Positions 43,001 through 51,023 of a DNA stretch of 64,000 nt are shown here, piece after piece. The stretch spans positions 1-64,000 of the forward strand of contig JBKAGO010000053.1 in NCBI GenBank assembly GCA_046290435.1, in the 5' to 3' direction. The position numbers were made by a program, and so were the translations under genes. The notes beneath the pieces are model-generated. The model was given only the letters and a program-made list of their open reading frames with translations. It did not search any database and was not told where the DNA came from. Every line of letters begins with the position of its first letter. The first letter of the stretch is position 1. This DNA comes from CAVQUE01 sp046290435 (lineage in GTDB: Bacteria > Actinomycetota > Acidimicrobiia > Acidimicrobiales > UBA8592).

Positions 43001-44717
43001 ATACTTCACGTTCCTGTTCGGCGACCTGCACCCGCATATGATGGGGATGGTGTTCGTCGGCCTGGCCGCATCGGTCGCCCTCGCGTATCTCGTCGCCGCC
43101 CACGCCGGCGACCGTCGCCGCACCATGGTGCTGGCCGTCGGCCTCGGCGTCGTCACCGCGGTGTCGCGCATGGTGAACACCTGGGACCTGCCCACCGTCG
43201 CGATCCTCGCCGTGGGGGCGATCGTCATCGGCCAGGTGATCGCGCCGCGACGTGACCGCATCGACGCGCCGACGGGGAGGGCCGCGGTCCTGGCCGTTGC
43301 CGGGTTGGCCGTCGGCCTGTCGAGCGTCGGCGGAGCGGGCGGCGCGGCCCCGTTGGTCATCGGCGCTGCAGGCGCCTGCGGTGCGCTGGCCCTGGTCCTG
43401 CGCCCCGGTGCAGCCGACCGGTTGCTGCGCGCGGTGGGGCACCTCGGGGCGGTCGCTGCGGTCCATGTCGTCGCCACCTGGCCGTACGTCCGCACCACCG
43501 AGACCTACGACACGGGCATCGGCGGCGCCGTCGCCACGACGCCCCTCGACGATCATCTGACGCACTGGGGCCTGTTCCTCACGATCGCCGTGGCCCTGGC
43601 CGCCGGGCTGATCGTCGACGAACGCCGGCGCCGCCGCTGGGACGACGACCCGGTGGCGCTGGTGCCCGGCACCGACGCGGGCGATCGCATCGCCGTCGCC
43701 GTGGCCACCGGGGCGCTGGCGCTGGCTGCGCTGCTCGCCCTGTTCACCACCAGCGCCGTGTTCGCGCTCGGGGTGATCGGCTCCGTCGTGATGCTCGCGC
43801 TGGGCGTGCGCGAGATCCGCCGCAGCGATCCCGACATCGGCCGGATCGTCGTGCTCGGCATGTTCGCCCTCGGCTTCGCCATCAGCAGCGGCGTCGACCT
43901 CATCACCCTCGAGAACGACATCGAGCGGATGAACACCGTCTTCAAGTTCTGGTTGCAGGCCTGGCAGCTGTTCGCGTTGGCGGCGGCGGCGGCGGTATGG
44001 CAGGTGGTCCGGATACTGCGGGACCGGCCCTCGGGCGGCCAACGGTCGTCGCAGGTGTGGGTCGGCGTCGTCGCCGTACTGGTGTTGGCCGGACTCGCCT
44101 ACCCGCTGCTCGGCACCCAGACCCGCGTCGAGACCCGATTCGCGGCGCTGCCGGCGACGCTCGACGGCCTCGAGTACCTCGATGCCGACCCCGTCATCTG
44201 GCGCCTCGACGACCCCGACGGCGACGGCCAGACCACCGAGGTCCAGGTCCGCATCGCCGACGACCTGCCCCTCATCGAATGGCTGCGCGACAACGTCGCC
44301 GGCACCCCGACGGTGGCCGAGTGGGCCGGCCCCGCGTACGACTGGAACGCGCGCATCGCCACGCACACCGGCATGCAGGCCGTCGTCGGATGGGAGTGGC
44401 ACCAACGCCAACAGCGCTGGACGTTCCAGGAGACCGTCGGCCAACGGGTCGCCGCCACCCAGCGGTTCTTCCGCAACGCGGATCAGGCAGAGGCCACCCG
44501 GTACCTGCAGGCCCACGACGTGGCGTACGTGGTCGTCGGCACCCAGGAGCGCAGATTCGGCACCCCCGAGGCGCTGGCCGCCATCGCCGATCATCCGGCA
44601 CTGGTCGAGGTCTTCGCTGCCGCCGAGGGCGACGGCCGCATCTACGCGGTCGACCGCGAGGCGTTGTGGGCGCAACCGGTCGTCGCCGACGCGCTGCGTA
44701 CCGACGAGAACGCCTGA
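40026..44717 (+). CDS. Giant GT-C glycosyltransferase / DUF2298 fusion membrane protein
   Basis: 1563 residues from a GTG. The N-terminal half (about 1-600) looks like a PMT/ArnT-type GT-C enzyme: WDEGTHQHPDERYW with the acidic catalytic-type residues in the first extracytoplasmic loop, many membrane helices, then a soluble lumenal part. The second half (about 690-1450) is a DUF2298 membrane domain, with GEKPMELAYITAIGRSGELP, DPWFGGGAMNYYYLGWYL, FTFLFGDLHPHMMGM and RMNTVFKFWLQAWQLF. DUF2298 proteins are themselves suspected polyprenol-linked sugar transferases. The product is probably an envelope glycoconjugate enzyme carrying two active sites in one chain. Unusually long for a bacterial membrane protein. 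Confidence 0.88.
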   Translation: MDAVRLLRAHPTAARRMLLGSILLVAFMLRAWNLDWDEGTHQHPDERYWSIVTDDISWPGFTGYFDSIGSELNPYTDRSTWVYGTAPLFATKATAAFLADGPFPAGAIVTTADTLGIELRTDGTDAAGEPVRVDAFDAGYNANLIGRLLSALIDTATVALVYLLGRRLWDRRVGLVGAALATFCVLSIQYSHFHGAEAWVTFFVTAAVLVSLRLADGQLAPRVAAGAGVLLGLAAASKLIAVAALVVPATALAVAAGPAAWRELRHRVRRVVPGAPPPRRTDLARTTQAVIAGIVVLATTAFTFRVFQPYAFEGIISLDERFTADLTYLSDVNAGGNVPWVVQWIDRTPLWFPLQSAFWWGMGPALALAVAAGVALAVRDVVRYRRYELLVPLVLIAVMLGLVSQQFNPLIRYLLPAYPTAIALAAAAVVRAFDVGRRTVATRPLRARALQVGAIAVVAVTAFWGLAFVNGVYDTEHPRIEASRWMAENLPPDAAISAQIWDDALPLAVPGTEGFAPTLVSFDPFAPDSSVDPETGRTKVDELLADLDSVDYVVEASNRIYDSVRRVPAKYPATTAYYDALFDGSLGFERIARFRNQPSLFGIDLPSHDAEETFTVYDHPTVTIWRKTDAFSVERARAILNPSRAALAPDLVPAEASTNAIALRPDALAQARTGETFSEAFTDDGAIAATPWLWWLVWIQLAAFAVLPWTTRLFAPLADHGYGLSKVIGFTAVSGLAWATTAWGVADSGRALSWFWMAVLVGAGATAWWHQRHRIVAIASQARVSWAASELVFLSVFGLALWLRAANPDLWEAFLGGEKPMELAYITAIGRSGELPAPDPWFGGGAMNYYYLGWYLLTVPMRALRLLPEVAFNLGVATYAAMTATVAFSTVHNLVALGTRRARNPASAPIGAGLLGVVLLCGIGNYDAIRQHIDRLQSVNTWTGPADWPVVGPVVAVIGGSWAWISGTPLPRFDWWGPSRVNSGNIDITEFPYFTFLFGDLHPHMMGMVFVGLAASVALAYLVAAHAGDRRRTMVLAVGLGVVTAVSRMVNTWDLPTVAILAVGAIVIGQVIAPRRDRIDAPTGRAAVLAVAGLAVGLSSVGGAGGAAPLVIGAAGACGALALVLRPGAADRLLRAVGHLGAVAAVHVVATWPYVRTTETYDTGIGGAVATTPLDDHLTHWGLFLTIAVALAAGLIVDERRRRRWDDDPVALVPGTDAGDRIAVAVATGALALAALLALFTTSAVFALGVIGSVVMLALGVREIRRSDPDIGRIVVLGMFALGFAISSGVDLITLENDIERMNTVFKFWLQAWQLFALAAAAAVWQVVRILRDRPSGGQRSSQVWVGVVAVLVLAGLAYPLLGTQTRVETRFAALPATLDGLEYLDADPVIWRLDDPDGDGQTTEVQVRIADDLPLIEWLRDNVAGTPTVAEWAGPAYDWNARIATHTGMQAVVGWEWHQRQQRWTFQETVGQRVAATQRFFRNADQAEATRYLQAHDVAYVVVGTQERRFGTPEALAAIADHPALVEVFAAAEGDGRIYAVDREALWAQPVVADALRTDENA

Positions 44718-44780
44718 GGCACCATCGCCCCACGCACCGACATTGCTTGCGCGCGGGTGCGGCACCGGTCACACTTCGCC

Positions 44781-46208
44781 ATGGATTCTGACGAGCTGGC
44801 GGTTGCCACCGCGTCGGCGGCAGCGGCCGCCGAGAGCGGTCACGGTGCAGACACCGAGCCGGGACCGAAGTCGAGCCTGCGCCGCTACGGGCTCAGCACG
44901 ATCGTGTTGTTGTTCGCGCTGAACATGATCGACGAGTTCGACCGGGCCGTTCTGGCCGTGGGCCTCGACGACATCCGCGACGACTTCGGCCTCAGCGACG
45001 CCACCGTCGGCCTGTTGCCCGCAGCCGTGATCTTCATCACCGGCCTCATCGCCCTGCCCGCGGGCACCTGGGCCGACCGCTCCGACCGCAAGCGCATCCT
45101 CGGTGGCGGCGCGTTCGTGTGGGGTACCGCGGGCCTGCTGGCCGCCGGGGCGCAGAGCTTCCTGCAGCTGTTCCTCACCCGGGCGCTGCTGGGCTTCGGG
45201 CAGGGCACCATCGGCCCGACCCACATGTCGATCCTCTCCGACACCTACCCGCCGAGCGCTCGGGGCCGGGTGTTCGGCTACCACCGCGCGGCCAATCCGG
45301 CGGGTCAGGTCCTCGGCGCCCTGATCGGCGGGTTCATCATCGGTGCGGCCGGTTGGCGCTGGGGCTTCGCCGCGGCCGCCGTCCCGGGCCTGCTCCTGGC
45401 CGGCATCGCCATGGTCGTGTTGCGAGAACCACGCCGCGGCGAAGCCGATCTCGCCGAGGCCATCGAGCAGGACCCGCTGCTGTCGGCGTTCATGAGCGAA
45501 CCCGACAACAAGGTCACCCTGCGGGCCAGCATCGGGCGCATCTGGAGCATCCGCACGCTGCGCTACTGCATCCTCGCAAACGCCACGTTCGGTTTCGCCC
45601 TGTTCGGCATGGTGTTCTTCCTGCCGGCATTCTTCGAGCGCAGCTTCGGCTTCAGCACCGAACAGGCCGGCGCCGCGCAGGCGACGATCGCACTCGCCAC
45701 CTTCGTCGGCACCTGGTTCGGCGGGCCGCTCGCCGACCGCAACCTGCACCGCGGCTTCGGGTTCCTGTGCCAGGTGGGCGTGCTGAGCGCGCTGATCCTC
45801 GCCGTCGCCTGGCCGCTGGCGTTCGCCATCGCCGACCCCACCATCACCCTGACGCTGTTGACGCTCAGCAGCCTCGCATCGTCACTCGCGGTCCCCGGGG
45901 TCATCGCCATCGTGGCCGCTGCGGCACCTCCCGAGATCCGGGCCCAGACGTTCTCGTGCTTCGGTCTGGCGCTGTCGGTGTGCGGTGCGGCCACGGCACC
46001 GGTGCTGATCGGCCTGCTGTCGGAGTGGTTCCAGTCCTCGGGCATGAGCGAGGGCGACGCGCTGCGGTGGGCGATGTGCCTGCTGGTCGCGATCGTCATG
46101 GCCATCGGCAGCGCCATCATCATCGCGGCGTCGCGTCACGCGCAGCGCGACGTCGACAAGACGATCAGCGAGTTCCTGGCCGCCTACACCACGAGGGAAC
46201 CTGCCTGA
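44781..46208 (+). CDS. MFS transporter
   Basis: 475 residues from ATG 44781 (GTG 44757 is an alternative). Twelve membrane segments can be counted. The MFS signature between helices 2 and 3 is GTWADRSDRKRIL, and the second copy lies in GGPLADRNLHRGF. NMIDEFDRAVLAVGL at the first helix is typical of the sphingolipid-transporter/Spns or sugar-phosphate-like MFS branch. Substrate not predictable. It stands between the giant GT-C protein and the lipid-transport pair, so an envelope precursor is possible (inference). Confidence 0.85.
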   Translation: MDSDELAVATASAAAAAESGHGADTEPGPKSSLRRYGLSTIVLLFALNMIDEFDRAVLAVGLDDIRDDFGLSDATVGLLPAAVIFITGLIALPAGTWADRSDRKRILGGGAFVWGTAGLLAAGAQSFLQLFLTRALLGFGQGTIGPTHMSILSDTYPPSARGRVFGYHRAANPAGQVLGALIGGFIIGAAGWRWGFAAAAVPGLLLAGIAMVVLREPRRGEADLAEAIEQDPLLSAFMSEPDNKVTLRASIGRIWSIRTLRYCILANATFGFALFGMVFFLPAFFERSFGFSTEQAGAAQATIALATFVGTWFGGPLADRNLHRGFGFLCQVGVLSALILAVAWPLAFAIADPTITLTLLTLSSLASSLAVPGVIAIVAAAAPPEIRAQTFSCFGLALSVCGAATAPVLIGLLSEWFQSSGMSEGDALRWAMCLLVAIVMAIGSAIIIAASRHAQRDVDKTISEFLAAYTTREPA

Positions 46209-46283
46209 CCTCCGGCGGCGCGCCCCGCCGTGGTGACCGGGGGGCGGGGTTTGCCGCACGGTGGAGTCTGGCAGGATCAAGCG

Positions 46284-47147
46284 GTGAGCGATCCCGGCAA
46301 GCGCCCTGCGACGACGACCGCACGCCCGGTCGTCGTCACCCTTGCGCTGGGCGCATTCGCCGTGTCGTCGCTGCTCCTGGTCTTCGCATTCGCCGTGATC
46401 ATCGGGCTGATCGGGCCCGATGGTTCCGGCGACGCCGTGGTCGCGTCCGGCGATGCGAGCGGGCTCGGCGAGCTCAGCGGGCTGGGCGATTCGTCGGTCG
46501 ACGACGACACGCCGGCGGATCCCGACGCCCAGGCCGACGAGGTGGTCGCGGCTGCGGCCGAGGCGATGGGGATGGTCACCAGCGCTGCGTTCGAGCTCGA
46601 CCTCGACGGATCGCCGGTGTTCATCGATCAGTTCGGCTCCATCGCCGTGCGTTCGCTGATCGGCCAGTTCACGGTGCCGAACCGCGCCGTCGCCCGCCTC
46701 GACGTGGTGGTCGACGCCAGCCTCGCGACCCGCATCGGCGCCGTTGCGATCGACGAGGAGGTCTGGATCTCGAACCCGGTGACGGGAACCTTCGAGACGC
46801 TCCCGCCGGGCTACGACATCGACCCGTCCCGGTTCTTCGATCCCACCGACGGCTGGCAGCCGCTGCTCGAGGGCCTCACCGACGTCGAGTTGGCGGGCAT
46901 CGACGATCGTGGTGGCGATCGGTACCGCATCGTCGCCACAGCGCCGGCGGCGCTCGTGGCCGACATCACCGCGGGCCTCGTCGACGACCAGAACGTGCCC
47001 ATCGAGCTGTGGATCCACCCGGGCTCGTCGCTCGTCACCGCCGCCCGTCTCACCACCACGATCGACGACGGTGAGACCACCTGGGACCTCGAGCTCGGCC
47101 GCTACGGCGAGACCTTCACCATCGATCCCCCCGAGGGGGTCTCGTGA
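46284..47147 (+). CDS. LppX/LprG-like lipid-binding protein, membrane-anchored
   Basis: 287 residues from a GTG with AGGA eight bases upstream. One N-terminal membrane segment (VVVTLALGAFAVSSLLLVFA) replaces the lipobox of mycobacterial LprG; there is no Cys. After an acidic linker, the domain about residues 90-285 has the LppX/LprAFG plan: AMGMVTSAAFELDLDG, IAVRSLIGQF, EEVWISNPVTGTFETLP, and a C-terminal TTTIDDGETTWDLELGRYG. Such proteins bind acyl chains in a hydrophobic cavity. The stop overlaps the next gene, an MFS carrier, as in the mycobacterial lprG-Rv1410c operon. Confidence 0.82.
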   Translation: MSDPGKRPATTTARPVVVTLALGAFAVSSLLLVFAFAVIIGLIGPDGSGDAVVASGDASGLGELSGLGDSSVDDDTPADPDAQADEVVAAAAEAMGMVTSAAFELDLDGSPVFIDQFGSIAVRSLIGQFTVPNRAVARLDVVVDASLATRIGAVAIDEEVWISNPVTGTFETLPPGYDIDPSRFFDPTDGWQPLLEGLTDVELAGIDDRGGDRYRIVATAPAALVADITAGLVDDQNVPIELWIHPGSSLVTAARLTTTIDDGETTWDLELGRYGETFTIDPPEGVS

Positions 47148-49468
47148 CCGGCACGCACACCGAGGAGCAGCCGACCCGGGCCGCCTCACCGGGACTGGTG
47201 CTGGCCGTCGTCGGGTTCAGCGTGTTCGTCGCCGCCGACGACCTCACCGTGGTGTCGACCATGCTGCGGCCCATCATCGGCGACCTCGGCCTGGTCCTGC
47301 CCGACGGTCTCGACGACGCCGCGTGGGTGGTCAACGCGTACCTCATCGCGTTCGTCGCGGCGATGCCCCTGGCCGGACGCATCAGCGACGTCATCGGCCG
47401 CCGGCGGACCTTCGTCGGCGCGTACCTGTGCTTCCTGGCGGGCACCGTCGTCATCCCGTTGTCGGTCACCCTCGACGAGCCCTTCAGCTGGTTCGTCGTG
47501 GGTCGGGTGCTCTCCGGGATCGGGGGTGGCGCCATGGTGCCGGTCGCCCTGGCCGTCGTCGGCGACGCGTACGCCGAGGGTCGCCGGGCCCGGGCGCTGG
47601 GCACCCTGGGCGCGATCGAGACGATGGGCTGGGTGTGGGGTCCGCTCTACGGCGCGCTGCTGGTGCGGTTCCTGTCGTGGGAGTGGCAGTTCTGGCTCAA
47701 CGTTCCCCTCGGCATCGTCGGCCTGGCAGCCGCTTGGTTCGTGCTCGGCGACCACGATCGCCCGCCACAACGGGTGCCGGTCGACTGGCTCGGCGCGTCG
47801 CTGCTGACCGTGGCGCTGGTGTCGGTCAATGTCGCGCTGCTCGGTTCGGCGGAGATCCAGAGCGTGACGGGTCTCGACGAGCTGACCGGCGGGTCGGGGC
47901 CCGACCTGCGTTGGCTGGGGGTGGTGGCGGTCGTCGCCGGTGCGGCGTTCGTGGTCCAACAAGCCCGCAGCGCCAACCCCCTCCTCGACCGGGGCCTGGT
48001 CCGGGGCCGCAACCTGGCGATGGCGCTGGTCGTCAACTTCGTCGTCGGCGCGGGCCTGGCCATCGCGATGGTCGACGTGCCGTTGTTCGTCAACTCCGTC
48101 GAGATCGACCTCGAGCGTTCGGCGGTGATCGCCGGGTGGGTGCTCTCGGCGCTGACGGCGGCCATGGCGATCACCTCGTACCTCGGCGGACGCCTCACCG
48201 AGCGGACGTGGTACCGGCCGCCGGTGCTCGCGGGCGTCGCGCTGTCGACCGCAGCGTTCGCGTGGATGGGTGCGACCTGGGACGCCGATGCGCCCTACGG
48301 CCTGTTCGCCGTGCAGCTGGCGATGCTCGGCGCCGGGTTCGGCCTCACGGTGGCCCCGACGACCGGTGCGGTGGTCGACGCCGCGCCGGCGCACCAGCGT
48401 GGCGCTGCGGCGTCGTTGGTGATGGTGGTCCGGCTGCTGGGCCTCAGCGTCGGGTTGTCGGCGCTGACGGCGTGGGGCCTCGCCCGCTTCGAGGACCTCC
48501 GCTCGACCATCGTCCTGCCGGCCTTGACCGACCCCGGCTTCGACGAGGCCCTGCGCACCGCACAGGCCGACCTGACCGCGCAGGCCATCGCCGAGACCTT
48601 CACCGCGGCCGCCGTCGTGGTCGCCGTCGGCGTGATCGCCGCGCTGGCGATGCGGCGCCGACAACCCGCCCCGACCGACCACGGACCGATCACCACCGGA
48701 GCCCCCATGGACCCGACCCGTCCCGATCCCGACACCGCACCTGCGGCGCTCGGCCCCGACGACCCGACCATCCCGATACCGGTCGGCGGCGCCGGGCCCG
48801 ACCTCCGAGCGCCAGCGGGCCCGGACCGCCAGACCACGTTGCTGCTCGGGGCGATGGCGGTGGTCGTCGTCGTGGCCGCGGCTCTGGTGGCGGTGTTGGC
48901 GTGGCAGGTCGGCGCCACACGCGACGAACTCGATGCCACCCGTGCCGACCTGGCCCGGGTCGAGGCCGGCGCGGCGCTGTACGCCTCGCAGGTCGAGGGG
49001 TTCGCGAGCATCCTCACCGACCTGTCCCCCGAGGTCGAGTCGGGCCTCGACGCCGCCATCGAGGGCCTCGAGTCGTTCGGCACCTCGACCATCACGGTCG
49101 ACATCAGCGTCGACGAGGAAGTACCGGTGTCCACCGAGATCGTCATCGACCGCGAGATCACGGTGCCCATCGAGACCACGATCCCCATCACCGAGACCTT
49201 CGACACCACCATCGAGGTCGACACACCCCTCGGGTTCTCGGTGCCCGTCGACGTGAGCGTCCCGGTGGACATCGAGGTCCCCGTCGATCTGGACGTGGTG
49301 ATCCCCGTCAACGAGACGGTGCCCATCGACCAGACCTTCCCCCTCCAGCTCGACGTCCCGGTGACGATCGACGTCTCGGGTACCGAGCTGGCCGATCTCG
49401 CGGCGTCGCTGGCCGACGGCCTGCGCTCGTTCCGCGACGCGCTGGGCGACCTCGAACAGCCCGGCTGA
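47144..49468 (+). CDS. P55-like 14-TM MFS exporter with fused extracytoplasmic beta-repeat tail
   Basis: 774 residues, GTG overlapping the LprG-like stop. Residues 1-510 form a DHA2-type carrier with 14 membrane segments (signature AGRISDVIGRRRTF). P55/Rv1410c of mycobacteria has the same size and works with LprG to move triacylglycerides and lipoglycans out of the membrane. An acidic linker follows, then a fifteenth membrane helix (about 565-590), a short coiled coil and a domain of repeated VPVD-type beta strands (about 650-760). The extra helix puts that domain outside the cell membrane. An in-frame ATG at 48707 with GGAG upstream could also give the tail alone. Confidence 0.85.
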   Translation: MTGTHTEEQPTRAASPGLVLAVVGFSVFVAADDLTVVSTMLRPIIGDLGLVLPDGLDDAAWVVNAYLIAFVAAMPLAGRISDVIGRRRTFVGAYLCFLAGTVVIPLSVTLDEPFSWFVVGRVLSGIGGGAMVPVALAVVGDAYAEGRRARALGTLGAIETMGWVWGPLYGALLVRFLSWEWQFWLNVPLGIVGLAAAWFVLGDHDRPPQRVPVDWLGASLLTVALVSVNVALLGSAEIQSVTGLDELTGGSGPDLRWLGVVAVVAGAAFVVQQARSANPLLDRGLVRGRNLAMALVVNFVVGAGLAIAMVDVPLFVNSVEIDLERSAVIAGWVLSALTAAMAITSYLGGRLTERTWYRPPVLAGVALSTAAFAWMGATWDADAPYGLFAVQLAMLGAGFGLTVAPTTGAVVDAAPAHQRGAAASLVMVVRLLGLSVGLSALTAWGLARFEDLRSTIVLPALTDPGFDEALRTAQADLTAQAIAETFTAAAVVVAVGVIAALAMRRRQPAPTDHGPITTGAPMDPTRPDPDTAPAALGPDDPTIPIPVGGAGPDLRAPAGPDRQTTLLLGAMAVVVVVAAALVAVLAWQVGATRDELDATRADLARVEAGAALYASQVEGFASILTDLSPEVESGLDAAIEGLESFGTSTITVDISVDEEVPVSTEIVIDREITVPIETTIPITETFDTTIEVDTPLGFSVPVDVSVPVDIEVPVDLDVVIPVNETVPIDQTFPLQLDVPVTIDVSGTELADLAASLADGLRSFRDALGDLEQPG

Positions 49469-49547
49469 TCGCCGCGGGGTCGGCGGCGCGCCCGGGGCCA
49501 TGGGCATCGCGGCCCAACAGAGGCGTCATACACGCTAGCCTCGTGGT

Positions 49548-49799
49548 ATGACGATGCTGAGCTTTCGAGTCGACGACGGCGATGCCGATCTGGTCCGGCA
49601 ATGGGCCGACACCTTGGGGATCGACAAGTCACAGCTGCTGCGAGACGCGCTGCACCGCCACCTGGTTCGCCTGGCCTCCGAGAACGACGCCGCCACCTGG
49701 GCCGACCAGCCATTGCGCGACGAGGAAAGAGCGCTCGCTGCCATCGCCGACTGGGGCCCGGCCGAGGACTGGAGCGACTGGGCCGATGCGGCGCGGTGA
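49548..49799 (+). CDS. Ribbon-helix-helix antitoxin (MazE/VapB-like)
   Basis: 83 residues (ATG 49548, or 49554). The opening MLSFRVDDGDADLVRQWAD and the helix KSQLLRDALHRHLV form a ribbon-helix-helix DNA-binding fold, followed by a charged, Trp-rich tail (DEERALAAIADWGPAEDW) suited to wrapping a toxin. It overlaps the toxin gene by 14 bases, the usual antitoxin-first order, so it should repress its own promoter and neutralise the toxin. Confidence 0.85.
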   Translation: MTMLSFRVDDGDADLVRQWADTLGIDKSQLLRDALHRHLVRLASENDAATWADQPLRDEERALAAIADWGPAEDWSDWADAAR

Positions 49800-50094
49800 G
49801 ATCTGGTTCGCCGATACTCCCGGCGGCGACCGTCCTGTACTGGTGCTGACGAGAGACCCGGTCGCTGATCGGATCGGCTCCGTCGTCGTCGCTGCACTCA
49901 CGCGCACGGTTCGTGGACTCGTCTCCGAGCTCGAGCTCACCGCTGCCGACGACGGCGTCCCGACCGACTGCGTCGTCAACTTCGACAATCTGCACACGCT
50001 CCCCCGCGCCGCCTTCCGCCGACCGGTCACGATGCTCGGCGCGCCACGCCTCGCCCAGGCGTGTCAACGACTCCGCGACGCCACCGGCTGCTGA
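49786..50094 (+). CDS. MazF/PemK-type endoribonuclease toxin
   Basis: 102 residues from an ATG inside the antitoxin gene. The MazF beta barrel is recognisable: MRRGEIWFADTPGGDRPVLV, then SVVVAALTRTVRG with the conserved Thr, and VVNFDNLHTLPRAAF (the family NFDNLxT block). These enzymes cut mRNA at short sequences. The Arg and Thr catalytic positions appear kept, so the toxin may be active. Confidence 0.9.
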   Translation: MRRGEIWFADTPGGDRPVLVLTRDPVADRIGSVVVAALTRTVRGLVSELELTAADDGVPTDCVVNFDNLHTLPRAAFRRPVTMLGAPRLAQACQRLRDATGC

Positions 50095-50210
50095 ACGCGA
50101 ACAACCCGCTGGAACGGTCGCTCCCGCTCGGCGACACTGCGCCATGGCCCGCAGCGACACCCCGGTCGACCCGGAGCAGCCTGGCGGGGCACGCGACTAG
50201 CGTCCGCGTC

Positions 50211-51011
50211 GTGGCAGACGATGCGATGACGACCAGCGCCGCGAGCGCGAGCGTTCCGTTCGATCGGATCGCCGAACGGTACGAGGCCACCCGCGGCGGG
50301 CTCGAGCGGGGGCGGCGCTTCGCCTCTGCCATGGCGCCCTACCTCACACCCTCGTCGACGGTGCTCGAGATCTGCGTCGGCACCGGCGCCATCGCGCAGC
50401 CCCTCGCCGATGCGGGCCACGCGGTGGTCGGGCTCGACCTGAGCCGGCCCATGCTCGACATCGCCGCCACACGCCTCCCGGGGATGTTGCTCCACGGCGA
50501 CGCCACCGTATTGCCGATCACCGACCGGTCGGTCGACGCCGTGGTGGCGGTGTGGGCCGTGCACGTCGTGGGCGATTTCGATGCCCTGGTCGACGAGGTC
50601 CACCGTGTCCTGCGGCCCGGCGGGGTGTGGCTGGTGGTCTCGCCCACACCCGACGTCGACTCGAACGACCTCACCGACATCGCCCATCGCTACGCGCAGG
50701 TGCTCGAGCGCGGCTGGGACCGCGCCCATCTGCTGGCCCCACGGTTGTCCGGAGCAGGCTTCGATCTCATCGACGACGTCGTCACCGGCGAACACCACTT
50801 CACCGAGAGCCCCACCGCACGCGCCGCTTCGATCGAGCGGCGCGAATGGTCGACCCTGTGGGACCTCGACGACGCCACGTGGGCCCGACTCGTCCAACCG
50901 GTCCTCGACGACCTCCGGGCCCTCCCCGAGCCAGACCGGCCCCGCGCCTGCGTCCACCGTCACCGCCTGTCGGTGTACCGCTCGACCCGGTCCACCGCCG
51001 ATCAGAGCTGA
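50211..51011 (+). CDS. Class I SAM-dependent methyltransferase (UbiE/Methyltransf_11-like)
   Basis: 266 residues from a GTG (ATG 50226 alternative). The SAM fold is explicit: motif I VLEICVGTGAIAQPLA, acidic end of strand 2 VVGLDLSRPM, motif III around VDAVVAVWAVH, then VLRPGGVWLVVSP. About 70 extra C-terminal residues are of unknown purpose. A small molecule or lipid substrate is likely but not predictable. No ribosome binding site is evident. Convergent with the GT-C gene at 51024. Confidence 0.87.
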   Translation: MADDAMTTSAASASVPFDRIAERYEATRGGLERGRRFASAMAPYLTPSSTVLEICVGTGAIAQPLADAGHAVVGLDLSRPMLDIAATRLPGMLLHGDATVLPITDRSVDAVVAVWAVHVVGDFDALVDEVHRVLRPGGVWLVVSPTPDVDSNDLTDIAHRYAQVLERGWDRAHLLAPRLSGAGFDLIDDVVTGEHHFTESPTARAASIERREWSTLWDLDDATWARLVQPVLDDLRALPEPDRPRACVHRHRLSVYRSTRSTADQS

Positions 51012-51023
51012 CCCCGCACCAGG

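Noticed and set aside
39960..44765. 1601-codon open frame on the minus strand opposite the giant GT-C gene
   Set aside because: Its translation is Gly/Arg/Glu-rich with no hydrophobic segments or family motifs, and it mirrors the plus-strand coding gene that has clear DUF2298 motifs. It is a GC-rich antisense shadow.
47186..49507. 773-codon minus-strand open frame opposite the MFS gene
   Set aside because: Composition is Arg/Gly/Asp/His-rich and motif-free, whereas the plus strand has 14 membrane helices and the MFS signature.
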